Source: CAVXFS01 sp049582805 (GTDB lineage Bacteria > Pseudomonadota > Gammaproteobacteria > Burkholderiales > Gallionellaceae). From it: DNA of 13,511 nucleotides. The DNA lies in contig JBAUUR010000183.1 in NCBI GenBank assembly GCA_049582805.1, positions 1 through 13,511 of the forward strand. Direction: 5' to 3'. Both the position numbers and the translations under genes were made by a program. Below are positions 1 to 9,539 of this stretch, piece by piece (within the stretch, counting starts at the first letter, position 1; each line of letters opens with the position of its first letter). The notes under the pieces were generated by a model that did not search any database, was not told the DNA's origin, and saw only the letters and a list, made by a program, of their open reading frames with translations.

Positions 1-195
1 AGAGAAAAGAGTGAATTTCCGTGGTCACTTTACCCCTCCCGGTGATCTGAAAATCGACTGTAGGGCTTTCTGAGAGGTCAAAAATTTTCCACATTTGCAA
101 ACATCGAGAATTTCAACAAACTGCTAACCAATGACTATTTCGTGCGCAATGGAACCATGCGGCACAACTCACAGCCAAATGATCTGTAATGCTGC
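1..195. other. Non-coding left edge, possible IS-end remnant
   Basis: No convincing gene is present downstream of the ybbP stop. The first ~100 bases differ in texture from the flanking core DNA: they are less GC-rich and contain loosely repeated phrases such as GTGGTCACTTT (about 20-30) and GAGGTCAAAAATTTT (about 75-89). Repeated phrases of this kind are seen near the ends of some IS21-type insertion sequences, so this may be the edge of an IS lying outside the window. That is a weak resemblance from memory; no transposase coding is visible here. No clear T-tract terminator for ybbP was found. Confidence 0.3.
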
Positions 196-2757
196 TTACA
201 TCGATTGCAGCACCCGCAACGGTGGCGACTGCACTACTTGCCTTGTGGCAAGCCAGCCCGCCAGTGCCACCGTCACGGCGCCGCCGCCGATTCCCACCAG
301 CCAGATCATCGCGCCGGGATGGTAAGGGATGTCCAGCACGCGCAACGCCAGCACCCAGCCCAGTAAAGATGCACCCCCAGCCGCTAACAGGCCACTCAAT
401 GCGCCCAGCGTAGCGAATTCTATCAGGTGCAAACGCCACAGATAATGGCTGTCCGCCCCCAGTGTGCGCAGAATGGCGGCCTGATGGATACGCTCATCCA
501 GCGTGGCGAGCAGCGCTGCATACAGTACGGCCATGCCGCTCAGCAGGGTGAACAGAAACACCGCGCTCATGGTCTGTGCGATCTGGTCCATGATGTGGCG
601 CACCTGCTCGATCATCGCCTCGGTATCGATCAGCAGCAGGTTGGGAAACGCCTTGATCAGCGCATTCGCCGACTGCGCCTGGTCCGGCGGCAGATGGAAG
701 CTGGTGATGTAGCTGGCCGGAAAATCTTCCAGCATGCCAGGTGCCGCGATCACGAAAAAATTCACCTGCATGGAATCCCACTGCACCTTGCGCAGGTTCA
801 CCACCCGCGCGCTGAACTGGCTGCCCGCCACGTCGTAGGTCAGCGTGTCGCCGATATGGATGCCCAGCGTGTTGGCGATGCCCTCCTCCACCGACAAGGC
901 CGATGACTCAGCATCAGCCCACCATGCTCCCTGCACCAGCTCATTATTCTTCGGCAGCTTGGCCGACCAGGACAGATTGAACTCGCGTTCCACCAGTCCG
1001 CGCGCGCGCGGGTCGGGATAGTCCTTGCCGCTGATTGGACGCTGGTTGATCGCCACCAGACGTCCGCGCACCATCGGGAACAATTCCGGCGGCGATAATT
1101 TATGTTGCGAGAAAAAATCCCGCACCGCTGCGCGCTGGTCCGGCTGGATGTTGACGATGAAATGGTTGGGCGCATCCGGTGGCAGGCGCGAACGCCAGCT
1201 GTCCATCAGGTCGGCGCGCACGAAAGTGAGCAGCAGCAAGGCCATGCCACCCAGGCTAAGCGCGACGATCTGCACCGCATTGCTGCGCCCATGCCGCGCC
1301 AGATTGGAAAACGCATGGCTCCCCAATTTGGCCAAGGTGCGCACCATCAACCACGCCAGCAAACCGAACAGCAGCAAGCCCGCCATTAAGCCCGCCAGCA
1401 CGGTCAGGCCCAGCTTGAGCGAACCGGCCTGCCACAGGAACAGGCCGCACAATACCGCCCCGCCGGATGCGTACAACAGCCCGGTGCCCGCTTCCGGCGC
1501 CCCCAGTTCGCGGCGGATCACGCGCAACGGCGAAACACTTTTCAGTTGCCACAGCGGCAGGAAGGCGAAGCCCAGCAACAATGCCATACCGCTGGCTGCA
1601 GCCTGCCACAACGGCGTCCAGCCGGGCGGCGGCAAACCGGCTTCGCGCATCGAGGCGATGGATTCCACCAGTGCGGCCTGCGCTGCATAACCGAGAATAC
1701 CGCCAAGCAGCACGGCGCACGCGCCGAGCAGCAGGAACTGGTACAGGAAGATAAGCAGCACCTGCGCCTGAGCAGCACCCAGGCAGCGCATCATCGCGCA
1801 GCTATCCAGATGACGCGAGATGAAATGCCGCGATGCCAACGCAAGGGCCACGCCCGCTAGCACCACGGCGGTGAGCGCGGCCAGCCCGAGGAAATGCTCG
1901 GCGCGATCCAGCGCGGTGCGTATCTCCGGACGCGCGTCGCGCACATCCTCAATCTTCTCCCCCACCCCCAGTCGCCCCTGCAGCCAGGCGCGCAGATTTG
2001 CCACCTGCTTCGCCTCCCCCGCCACCAGCAATCGGTAATTGATGCGGCTCCCCTCCTGCACCAGCCCGCTGGCAGGCAAGTCCGCCGCATTCAACAACAC
2101 GCGCGGCGCAAAACTCGCAAAGCTGACCGACTGATCCACGTCGCGCACCACCTCTGCGGCCAAGCGCAAATGCAGCGCACCGATGCCCACCTCGTCGCCC
2201 AATTGCAAACCCAGTCGCTGCATCAGCCGCGCATCCGCCCACAGCGTGCCGCGCGCGGGGATGAAGTTATCCCCTCCCCCTTGCAGGGGGAGGGTTAGGG
2301 AGGGGGTAGAAACGTTGTTATCCCGCTGTTCTACCCGCATCCCAACCTTCCCCCTGCAAGGGGGAAGGAGCGCGTATGGAGCGAATGAACAATCCGGATT
2401 AATGATGACCTTCCCCCGCAACGGATAACCCTCTTCCACCGCCTGTATCTCCGCCAGCACATTCTGCTGCTTGCCCGCCGCCATGCTGGGAAAACTCGCC
2501 GTCTCCACCACGCGCAGCCCGCGCTGCCGCGCGGCATCACGATAAGCAGGCGGCAACGGCCGCGTCGAGGAAATGCGCAAGTCCGCGCCCAGCAGACTGG
2601 TCGCCTCCTGTTGCAGCGCGAGCCGCACGCGATCCGCGAACAATCCAACGGTGGCGATGCTGCCCACGGCCAGCACCAGCGCGATCAGGAGCACGCGCCA
2701 CTCCCCGGCGCGCCAGTCGCGGCGGAGCAGATTGAGCGAGAGGCGGAGGAGGTTCAT
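196..2757 (-). CDS. ybbP: ABC transporter permease, YbbP/FtsX-like family
   Basis: An 853-residue inner-membrane protein, expected to be the permease partner of YbbA just upstream. It has an N-terminal membrane segment (about residues 22-44), a large periplasmic domain, a first FtsX-type membrane block (about 290-415), further hydrophobic segments (about 430-475 and 500-520), a second extracytoplasmic domain, and a C-terminal FtsX block (about 725-845) with the typical ILRTLGA-like coupling segment. This is the duplicated FtsX architecture of the YbbP family; these systems are not classical importers and are thought to act on lipophilic molecules or envelope substrates. The start at MNLLRLSLNLLRRDWR has a GGGGAA element 8 bases upstream. 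The E. coli protein is 804 residues; the excess here is largely explained by an in-frame palindromic repeat coding for about residues 130-162. A 236-bp gap separates it from ybbA, so co-transcription is probable but not certain. The exact substrate is unknown. Confidence 0.9.
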   Translation of the reverse strand: MNLLRLSLNLLRRDWRAGEWRVLLIALVLAVGSIATVGLFADRVRLALQQEATSLLGADLRISSTRPLPPAYRDAARQRGLRVVETASFPSMAAGKQQNVLAEIQAVEEGYPLRGKVIINPDCSFAPYALLPPCRGKVGMRVEQRDNNVSTPSLTLPLQGGGDNFIPARGTLWADARLMQRLGLQLGDEVGIGALHLRLAAEVVRDVDQSVSFASFAPRVLLNAADLPASGLVQEGSRINYRLLVAGEAKQVANLRAWLQGRLGVGEKIEDVRDARPEIRTALDRAEHFLGLAALTAVVLAGVALALASRHFISRHLDSCAMMRCLGAAQAQVLLIFLYQFLLLGACAVLLGGILGYAAQAALVESIASMREAGLPPPGWTPLWQAAASGMALLLGFAFLPLWQLKSVSPLRVIRRELGAPEAGTGLLYASGGAVLCGLFLWQAGSLKLGLTVLAGLMAGLLLFGLLAWLMVRTLAKLGSHAFSNLARHGRSNAVQIVALSLGGMALLLLTFVRADLMDSWRSRLPPDAPNHFIVNIQPDQRAAVRDFFSQHKLSPPELFPMVRGRLVAINQRPISGKDYPDPRARGLVEREFNLSWSAKLPKNNELVQGAWWADAESSALSVEEGIANTLGIHIGDTLTYDVAGSQFSARVVNLRKVQWDSMQVNFFVIAAPGMLEDFPASYITSFHLPPDQAQSANALIKAFPNLLLIDTEAMIEQVRHIMDQIAQTMSAVFLFTLLSGMAVLYAALLATLDERIHQAAILRTLGADSHYLWRLHLIEFATLGALSGLLAAGGASLLGWVLALRVLDIPYHPGAMIWLVGIGGGAVTVALAGWLATRQVVQSPPLRVLQSM
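2270..2370. repeat. Palindromic repeat inserted in frame within ybbP
   Basis: Two perfect hairpins are visible inside the coding sequence. The first has a 10-bp stem, CCCTCCCCCT (2272-2281) with AGGGGGAGGG (2285-2294), and a 3-base loop. The second has a 10-bp stem, CCTTCCCCCT (2346-2355) with AGGGGGAAGG (2359-2368), and a 3-base loop. The inner flanks GGTTAGGGAGGGGGTAGAA and TTCTACCCGCATCCCAACC are also near-complementary (15 of 19), so the whole block is one long imperfect palindrome. Read on the minus strand it is open and encodes about residues 130-162, including TPSLTLPLQGGG, a peptide type typical of translated dispersed repeats rather than of the permease fold. Confidence 0.85.
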
Positions 2758-2800
2758 TTTTTATTCCCCATGTAACTGTGGTCTGCCTCTGAATTATGGC

Positions 2801-2876
2801 GTAGGGTGGGCAACTCTTTGCCCACGTTTATTTTGCGAAGCTCTCTATCCGCGTGGGCACGGTGTGCCCACGCTAC
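2801..2876. repeat. Small palindromic element between ybbP and ybbA
   Basis: A 76-bp unit with 12-bp terminal inverted repeats, GTAGGGTGGGCA (2801-2812) and TGCCCACGCTAC (2865-2876), one mismatch. It holds two internal hairpins: an 8-bp stem with 4-base loop at 2806-2825 and a 10-bp stem with 3-base loop at 2851-2873. It shares the GTAGGGTGGG terminus with the element at 4261-4429, so both probably belong to one dispersed family. It accounts for a third of the 236-bp ybbP-ybbA gap and could form RNA hairpins that attenuate or stabilise the operon mRNA; that role is inferred. The rest of the gap (2877-2993) shows no gene. Confidence 0.8.
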
Positions 2877-2993
2877 CAGGCTACCAAGCTGCATCGCAAT
2901 GACAAAAATCCCATCCGCCCACCTGGCCAGTGTTACTCAAAATTGCACTTCTTTCCTGAATTCGACGAACGTTGAGAAGACCAATTTGTGACA

Positions 2994-3659
2994 TTACATC
3001 ACCCGCCCCGCCGCCAAATGCAACTGCCTGTTGCAGCGCCCAGCCAGCGCCTCGTCGTGCGTGACGAGGATCAGCGTGGTGCCCTGTGCGCGGTTCAGTT
3101 CCAGCATCAGTTCGATGATCTGGCTGCCGGTAGCGGCGTCGAGGTTGCCGGTAGGCTCATCCGCGAACAATATCTTCGGCTGCACGACGAACGCGCGGGC
3201 GATTGCCACGCGCTGTTGCTCGCCGCCGGAAAGGTGTTTGGGCAGGTGATCCATGCGCTGCGTCAACCCGACGCGCCGCAGGGCTTCCGTGGCGCGCTCG
3301 CGCGCATCGGGCGCGGCGTGCAGTTCCAGCGGCAGCATCACGTTCTCCAGCGCAGTCAACGCGGGCAGCAGCTGGAACGACTGGAACACAAAGCCGGCCA
3401 AGCGTCCGCGCAGGCGCGCGCGGCCATCTTCGTCGAATGAGAAAATATCCGTGCCGTCGAGGTACACCGTGCCGCTGCTGGGCGCATCCAGCCCGGCCAA
3501 GAGGCCGAGCAGCGTGGACTTGCCGGAGCCGGATGCGCCGAGGATGGCCAGGCTGTCGCCCGCTTCGACGGTGAAATTGACCTCGTGCAAAATAATCAGC
3601 GGCTGTCCGCCGCTTTCCACTTGCTTGGTAAGACTTGCTGCCTGCACAATGGATGCCAT
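2994..3659 (-). CDS. ybbA: ABC transporter ATP-binding protein YbbA
   Basis: A 221-residue cytoplasmic ATPase of the LolD/MacB-like class that powers the YbbP permease. All ABC landmarks are present: Walker A GASGSGKST (residues 41-49), Q-loop Gln93, signature LSGGEQQR (143-150), Walker B ILFADE (163-168) with catalytic Glu168, D-loop (about GNLD, 171-174) and switch His201. The chosen start, MASIVQAAS, gives the usual family N-terminus directly before the ligand-binding strand; an in-frame ATG 26 codons upstream would add a Gln/Asn/Arg-rich tail with no family counterpart and would read through the tesA signal peptide. A purine-rich GAAAGAAAG about 11 bases upstream may serve as ribosome binding site. 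The start codon overlaps that of tesA on the opposite strand. Gene order ybbP-ybbA with divergent tesA matches E. coli. Confidence 0.93.
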   Translation of the reverse strand: MASIVQAASLTKQVESGGQPLIILHEVNFTVEAGDSLAILGASGSGKSTLLGLLAGLDAPSSGTVYLDGTDIFSFDEDGRARLRGRLAGFVFQSFQLLPALTALENVMLPLELHAAPDARERATEALRRVGLTQRMDHLPKHLSGGEQQRVAIARAFVVQPKILFADEPTGNLDAATGSQIIELMLELNRAQGTTLILVTHDEALAGRCNRQLHLAAGRVM

Positions 3660-4266
3660 GAGATTTTTTGCTTTCTTTCGATTCGTTCTGTTTGTCTGCT
3701 GCCTGCTGCCGGGAATAGCCGCCGCGCAGCAATCCATCCTCGTGTTTGGCGACAGCCTGTCGGCGGCCTATGGTATCCCGCGCGAAGCGGGGTGGGTGAA
3801 TCTGTTGCAGCAGGAACTGCAGCGCACCCATCCGCAATACCAGATCATCAATGCCAGTATCAGCGGCGAGACCGCCGCCGGCGGACGCCAGCGCATCGCC
3901 GCCACTTTGCGCCAACATAAGCCCAACATTATCATCCTTGAACTTGGCGCCAATGACGGCCTGCGCGGCGCCCCGATCAAGGACATCGAGGCGAACCTCG
4001 CTGCAATCATCCGGCAATCGCGCACGGCACGCGCAAGGGTTCTGCTGCTGGGCATGCAACTGCCGCCCAATTACGGCATCGATTACACCGCCTCCTTCAA
4101 GGCACTGTACCCGAAACTGGAAAGACAATACCACGCGGCACTGGTTCCATTCTTCCTGGAAGGTGTTGCACCGGATCAGTTCCAGGCCGACAACCTGCAT
4201 CCAGTGGCACAGGCGCAGCCACGCATTTTGCAGAATGTGATGCAGAAGCTGGAACGGCTGTTGTAG
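3658..4266 (+). CDS. tesA: Periplasmic GDSL esterase: acyl-CoA thioesterase I / lysophospholipase L1
   Basis: A 202-residue SGNH hydrolase. A signal peptide is evident: residues 1-23 with Arg2 and Arg8, a Phe/Val/Leu core and an Ala-Ala-Ala cleavage site, so the mature enzyme (about 179 residues) is periplasmic. The catalytic blocks are complete: GDSL with nucleophile Ser33, block II Gly70 in ISGET, block III Asn99 in LGANDG, and the Asp178-x-x-His181 pair in DNLHP. The family hydrolyses acyl thioesters, lysophospholipids and aryl esters. The start at 3658 is preferred over the ATG at 3649 because the latter would put an Asp in the signal peptide n-region. No strong ribosome binding site is visible. 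The TAG stop lies in the terminal repeat of the palindromic element that follows. The gene diverges from ybbA, whose start codon overlaps its own. Confidence 0.92.
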   Translation: MRFFAFFRFVLFVCCLLPGIAAAQQSILVFGDSLSAAYGIPREAGWVNLLQQELQRTHPQYQIINASISGETAAGGRQRIAATLRQHKPNIIILELGANDGLRGAPIKDIEANLAAIIRQSRTARARVLLLGMQLPPNYGIDYTASFKALYPKLERQYHAALVPFFLEGVAPDQFQADNLHPVAQAQPRILQNVMQKLERLL

Positions 4267-4429
4267 TGTGGGTTAGCGAAGCGGTGCGTGGTTGTTGCCG
4301 ATTTATCGGCTATACCCCCATGGGGGCAAGAACCTCTGCGAGGCAACCACGGCCTACCCCTTGCGGGTGTAACCCACCAATCGAGTTACCCATGGTGGGT
4401 TACGGCCTTTGGCCTAACCCACCCTACAA
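4261..4429. repeat. Inverted-repeat element filling the tesA/flippase convergent gap
   Basis: A 169-bp unit bounded by 16-bp inverted ends, TTGTAGTGTGGGTTAG (4261-4276) and, on the minus strand, TTGTAGGGTGGGTTAG (4429-4414), 15 of 16 identical. The TAG of tesA (4264-4266) and the TAG of the opposing flippase-like gene (4426-4424) lie at the same place in the two ends, each preceded by a TTG codon. Inside are nested hairpins: CGTGGTTG/CAACCACG (4287-4294/4344-4351), GCCGAT-TT-ATCGGC (4297-4310), CCCCCATGGGGG (4315-4326), TAACCCACCA/TGGTGGGTTA (4370-4379/4393-4402) and TGGGTTA/TAACCCA (4396-4402/4415-4421). It looks like two tandem TGGGTTA...TAACCCA units and probably serves as a two-way transcription barrier, although no T-tract is seen. 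Confidence 0.85.
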
Positions 4430-5383
4430 ACCACGAATCTTTTTCCGTTCCGGCAGGGTCAGCGCAACTATTCCCAGCGCCACCGCGAACCACAGCGTCG
4501 CCAGCCGCACCAGCACGGTCGCGGCCACAGCCTGGGGTTGCGCGACGTGATTGAACATCAGCAGCGCGACCATGCTGGCTTCCGCACCGCCAAGTCCGCC
4601 GGGCAGGAAGCTGAAAGCGCCGACCAGCATGGAGAAGGCATAAATGAACAGCGCGACTTGCAGGGAAATACCGCCGTCGAGCAGGTTCACCACGTAATAG
4701 AACGCCACGCCCTCCGCGCCCCACGCCACCACGCCCAACAGCATGCTGTAGAGCAACATGGACAGACTGAAGCAACGGCCGGAATGCAGCACGATTTCGA
4801 TGCCGTGGGAAAGCAGACCGCCGATGCGGGCGGGCAGGCGGTTTTGTGCGGAATGCTTCAGCGCCTGCAGCCATTTCGTCTGCTGCAGCACGACCAGCAC
4901 TAGCACTATCAGCACGGCCAATACCATCACCATCGGTTTGGCCTGGGGATAGGCCCACATGCCAAGCACCACCAGCAGCAGCATGCTCATGATGTTGGAA
5001 AACTGGTCAGACAGGAATGCGGCCAGGCTTTCCGGATAGGAAACGCCGTGATGCTTGAGCACGACGCTGCGGATGGTCTCGCCCACCTTGCCGGGCAGGA
5101 TGGTCAGGCCGAAGCCGGAAATGTAGATGCGCAGGCTTTCCAACCAGTAGATGCGGTGGCCAAGCAGCGCGAGAAACCTTTGCCAGCGCACGAAGCGCAG
5201 CCCGTAATTGACCAGCGATAGCGCCAGCGCGACGGCCATGCCGCCCAGTCCGACCCGCGCGACGGCGGCAAGCACTTCGCGCCAGCCGCCCCACAGCGAG
5301 AATCCCAGATAGCCGAGCGCGCTCAGCAGCACGATCACCAGCAGCGCGCGAAAGCGCCAGCCACTCAGGACGGTATGCGTCAT
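4424..5383 (-). CDS. Flippase-like integral membrane protein (lysylphosphatidylglycerol synthase TM domain / UPF0104 family)
   Basis: A 319-residue, almost entirely hydrophobic protein with about seven to eight predicted membrane spans: the first just after MTHTVLSGWRFRAL, then alternating spans with Arg-rich cytoplasmic loops such as YGLRFVRWQRFLALLG. The conserved family core is visible: GFGLTILPGKVGE followed by a Ser/Asp-Gln region, and near the C-terminus FSFLPGGLGGAEASM. These glycine/proline motifs are typical of the YbhN/AglD/MprF-N superfamily, some members of which are thought to move polyprenyl- or phospholipid-linked cargo across the membrane. The start at 5383 is chosen because it forms an ATGA overlap with the upstream UbiA-like stop, implying translational coupling; an in-frame start 10 codons earlier would lie inside that gene. 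The TAG stop lies in the terminal repeat at 4414-4429. Substrate unknown. Confidence 0.85.
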   Translation of the reverse strand: MTHTVLSGWRFRALLVIVLLSALGYLGFSLWGGWREVLAAVARVGLGGMAVALALSLVNYGLRFVRWQRFLALLGHRIYWLESLRIYISGFGLTILPGKVGETIRSVVLKHHGVSYPESLAAFLSDQFSNIMSMLLLVVLGMWAYPQAKPMVMVLAVLIVLVLVVLQQTKWLQALKHSAQNRLPARIGGLLSHGIEIVLHSGRCFSLSMLLYSMLLGVVAWGAEGVAFYYVVNLLDGGISLQVALFIYAFSMLVGAFSFLPGGLGGAEASMVALLMFNHVAQPQAVAATVLVRLATLWFAVALGIVALTLPERKKIRGL

Positions 5384-6243
5384 GCAATCAGCCAGATGGT
5401 CGTGACAACCCACGCACCGATCACGGCCAGCAGATGCGGGTCGCGCACCAGGTCATGCGCCGTATCGCTGCCGCGGCTTTGGTGATGCAGCAGGTAGATG
5501 TAGCGGAACACACCGTACATCACGAACGGCACGGTGTAGATCAGGTTGGCCGTGCCATGGATGCGCACAGTGTCCGGATTCACGGTATACAGGCTGTAGC
5601 TCATGATCAGCCCGGAAGCGGTGATGCCGATCATCTTGTCCAGCAGCACCGGACTGTAATGTTCCAGCACCCTGCGGTGGTCACTCTTTTTTTCGTTTAG
5701 CGCAATGAGTTCCGCGCGCCGCTTGGTGAAACCGAGAAACAATGTCACCATCAGCCCGCACAGGAGCAGCCACTGCGAAGGCGGGATCCCGACTCCCAGC
5801 GTGCCGGCCAGTATGCGCAGCATGAAGCCGGTGGCAATGATGAAAACATCAAGAATGACCACGTGCTTCAAATACAGGGAATAGGCGATGTTCATCACCA
5901 TATAGCCAAGCAGGATGGCAAGCACCGCCGGTGATGCCAGCCAGCCCAGTACCAGTCCTCCAGTTGCCAGCAACGCAGCAAGCATGGCTGCGGATGAAAC
6001 CGAAACAGTTCCTGCGGCCAGGGGACGCAGGCGTTTTTTCGGATGCTGTCGGTCCTGATCCAGGTCAACGATGTCATTGATGACGTAGACCGTACTGGAG
6101 ACAAAACAGAAGGCGGCAAAAACCTCCATTACGACCACGACCAGATGCTCATCATGCCATGCATGGCCGAACAGCAATCCAGTGAACACAAACGCATTCT
6201 TGACCCACTGATGCGGGCGCATCAAACGAATTAGCTCGAGCAT
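5380..6243 (-). CDS. UbiA-family prenyltransferase, decaprenyl-phosphate phosphoribosyltransferase-like
   Basis: A 287-residue membrane enzyme with about eight to nine spans. The first aspartate-rich motif NDxxDxxxD is at residues 56-64, followed by HPKKRLRP, as in the branch that transfers 5-phosphoribose from PRPP to a polyprenyl phosphate (Rv3806c-like). The second conserved region, YSLYLK (121-126) and LDVF with Asp132 followed by FMLRILAG, and the KRRAEL loop (174-179) also fit this branch rather than ubiquinone UbiA. The start at 6243 has AGGAAA close upstream. It overlaps the downstream flippase-like gene by 4 bases, so the pair is one operon: one enzyme makes a lipid-linked sugar, the other may flip it. 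No DprE1/DprE2-like epimerases are in the window, so the final product cannot be stated. Precise substrate is inferred from motif resemblance. Confidence 0.83.
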   Translation of the reverse strand: MLELIRLMRPHQWVKNAFVFTGLLFGHAWHDEHLVVVVMEVFAAFCFVSSTVYVINDIVDLDQDRQHPKKRLRPLAAGTVSVSSAAMLAALLATGGLVLGWLASPAVLAILLGYMVMNIAYSLYLKHVVILDVFIIATGFMLRILAGTLGVGIPPSQWLLLCGLMVTLFLGFTKRRAELIALNEKKSDHRRVLEHYSPVLLDKMIGITASGLIMSYSLYTVNPDTVRIHGTANLIYTVPFVMYGVFRYIYLLHHQSRGSDTAHDLVRDPHLLAVIGAWVVTTIWLIA

Positions 6244-6276
6244 TTTCCTGAAAATTTCGGAGGGAGATTACGGCCT

Positions 6277-6282
6277 ATAGTA
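6277..6282 (-). promoter_or_regulatory. Possible -10 box for the UbiA-like operon
   Basis: TACTAT on the minus strand, 34 bases before the start codon at 6243. There is no good -35 partner at 16-18 bases, so this is a tentative call. It shares the 138-bp divergent region with the acnA promoter. Confidence 0.25.
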
Positions 6283-6338
6283 CACCACCAGAGCCAGTTC
6301 CAGATACATCGCTCTCATTAGCTTATGACTCCTTCGAG

Positions 6339-6344
6339 TATAAT
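6339..6344 (+). promoter_or_regulatory. Consensus -10 box (TATAAT) of acnA
   Basis: A perfect TATAAT 37 bases before the chosen acnA start. The -35 area (about 6315-6321, TCATTAG) is poor, suggesting an activator-assisted or weak promoter. Transcription would begin near 6351, downstream of the ATG at 6325, which supports the start at 6382. Confidence 0.5.
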
Positions 6345-6381
6345 CAGCGAACTCATTACTGGATTCCCGGAACCATTCACG

Positions 6382-9234
<2,853 letters not shown>

Positions 9235-9539
9235 AGCAGAGAGCGCTTCCCGTGCCAGCGACATCATGCCAATAATTGATGGCGACTGCCGGCTACTGCA
9301 ATCGCATGGACTCAATTCCATGATGCCGGATAAACCGGGGAAAGACAGAATTTCCCGCAGCATAATTTGATCGGCGGGTCAAGCAATTCGAGGATTATTC
9401 CAGGTATTTGCAGGTTAAACCGTATTCATGGTTTCGAAATAACCCATTTTTTCACCGTTATTCCAAGCTTGCGTTGCCATAAACGCTGATATCTTGCCCT
9501 CATGCCAGTGGTCTGGTGATAACTCAATGGGAGGCAGAA
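9235..9539. other. Intergenic region after acnA
   Basis: About 305 bases without a credible gene. A short inverted repeat, CATGGA/TCCATG around a 6-base loop (about 9305-9322), is the only hairpin near the acnA end and has no T-tract. Base composition falls to more AT-rich toward the next gene. A weak promoter-like pair, TTGCGT and TATCTT 15 bases apart (about 9471-9497), could drive the gene at 9540, but spacing is short. Confidence 0.4.
9529..9534 (+). promoter_or_regulatory. Strong ribosome binding site deciding the 9540 start
   Basis: GGGAGG lies 5 bases before the ATG at 9540. It would fall inside the coding region if the in-frame ATG at 9516 were used, so the start at 9540 is preferred. 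Confidence 0.75.

Noticed and set aside
3157..4200. Long open frame on the minus strand across ybbA and tesA
   Set aside because: It is out of frame with YbbA and antisense to TesA; both real proteins show complete catalytic motifs, and the shadow peptide is Arg/Ala/Gln-rich with no family character.
4266..4554. Two overlapping plus-strand frames after tesA
   Set aside because: They are translations of the inverted-repeat element and the antisense of the flippase-like gene.
6325..6381. Upstream acnA start at 6325
   Set aside because: It lies before the TATAAT at 6339-6344 and would add 19 residues foreign to AcnA; the start at 6382 gives the normal N-terminus.
6244..6381. Riboswitch or RNA regulator in the acnA leader
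   Set aside because: The predicted leader is about 30 bases, too short for a known aptamer, and no conserved hairpin or iron-responsive element is visible.
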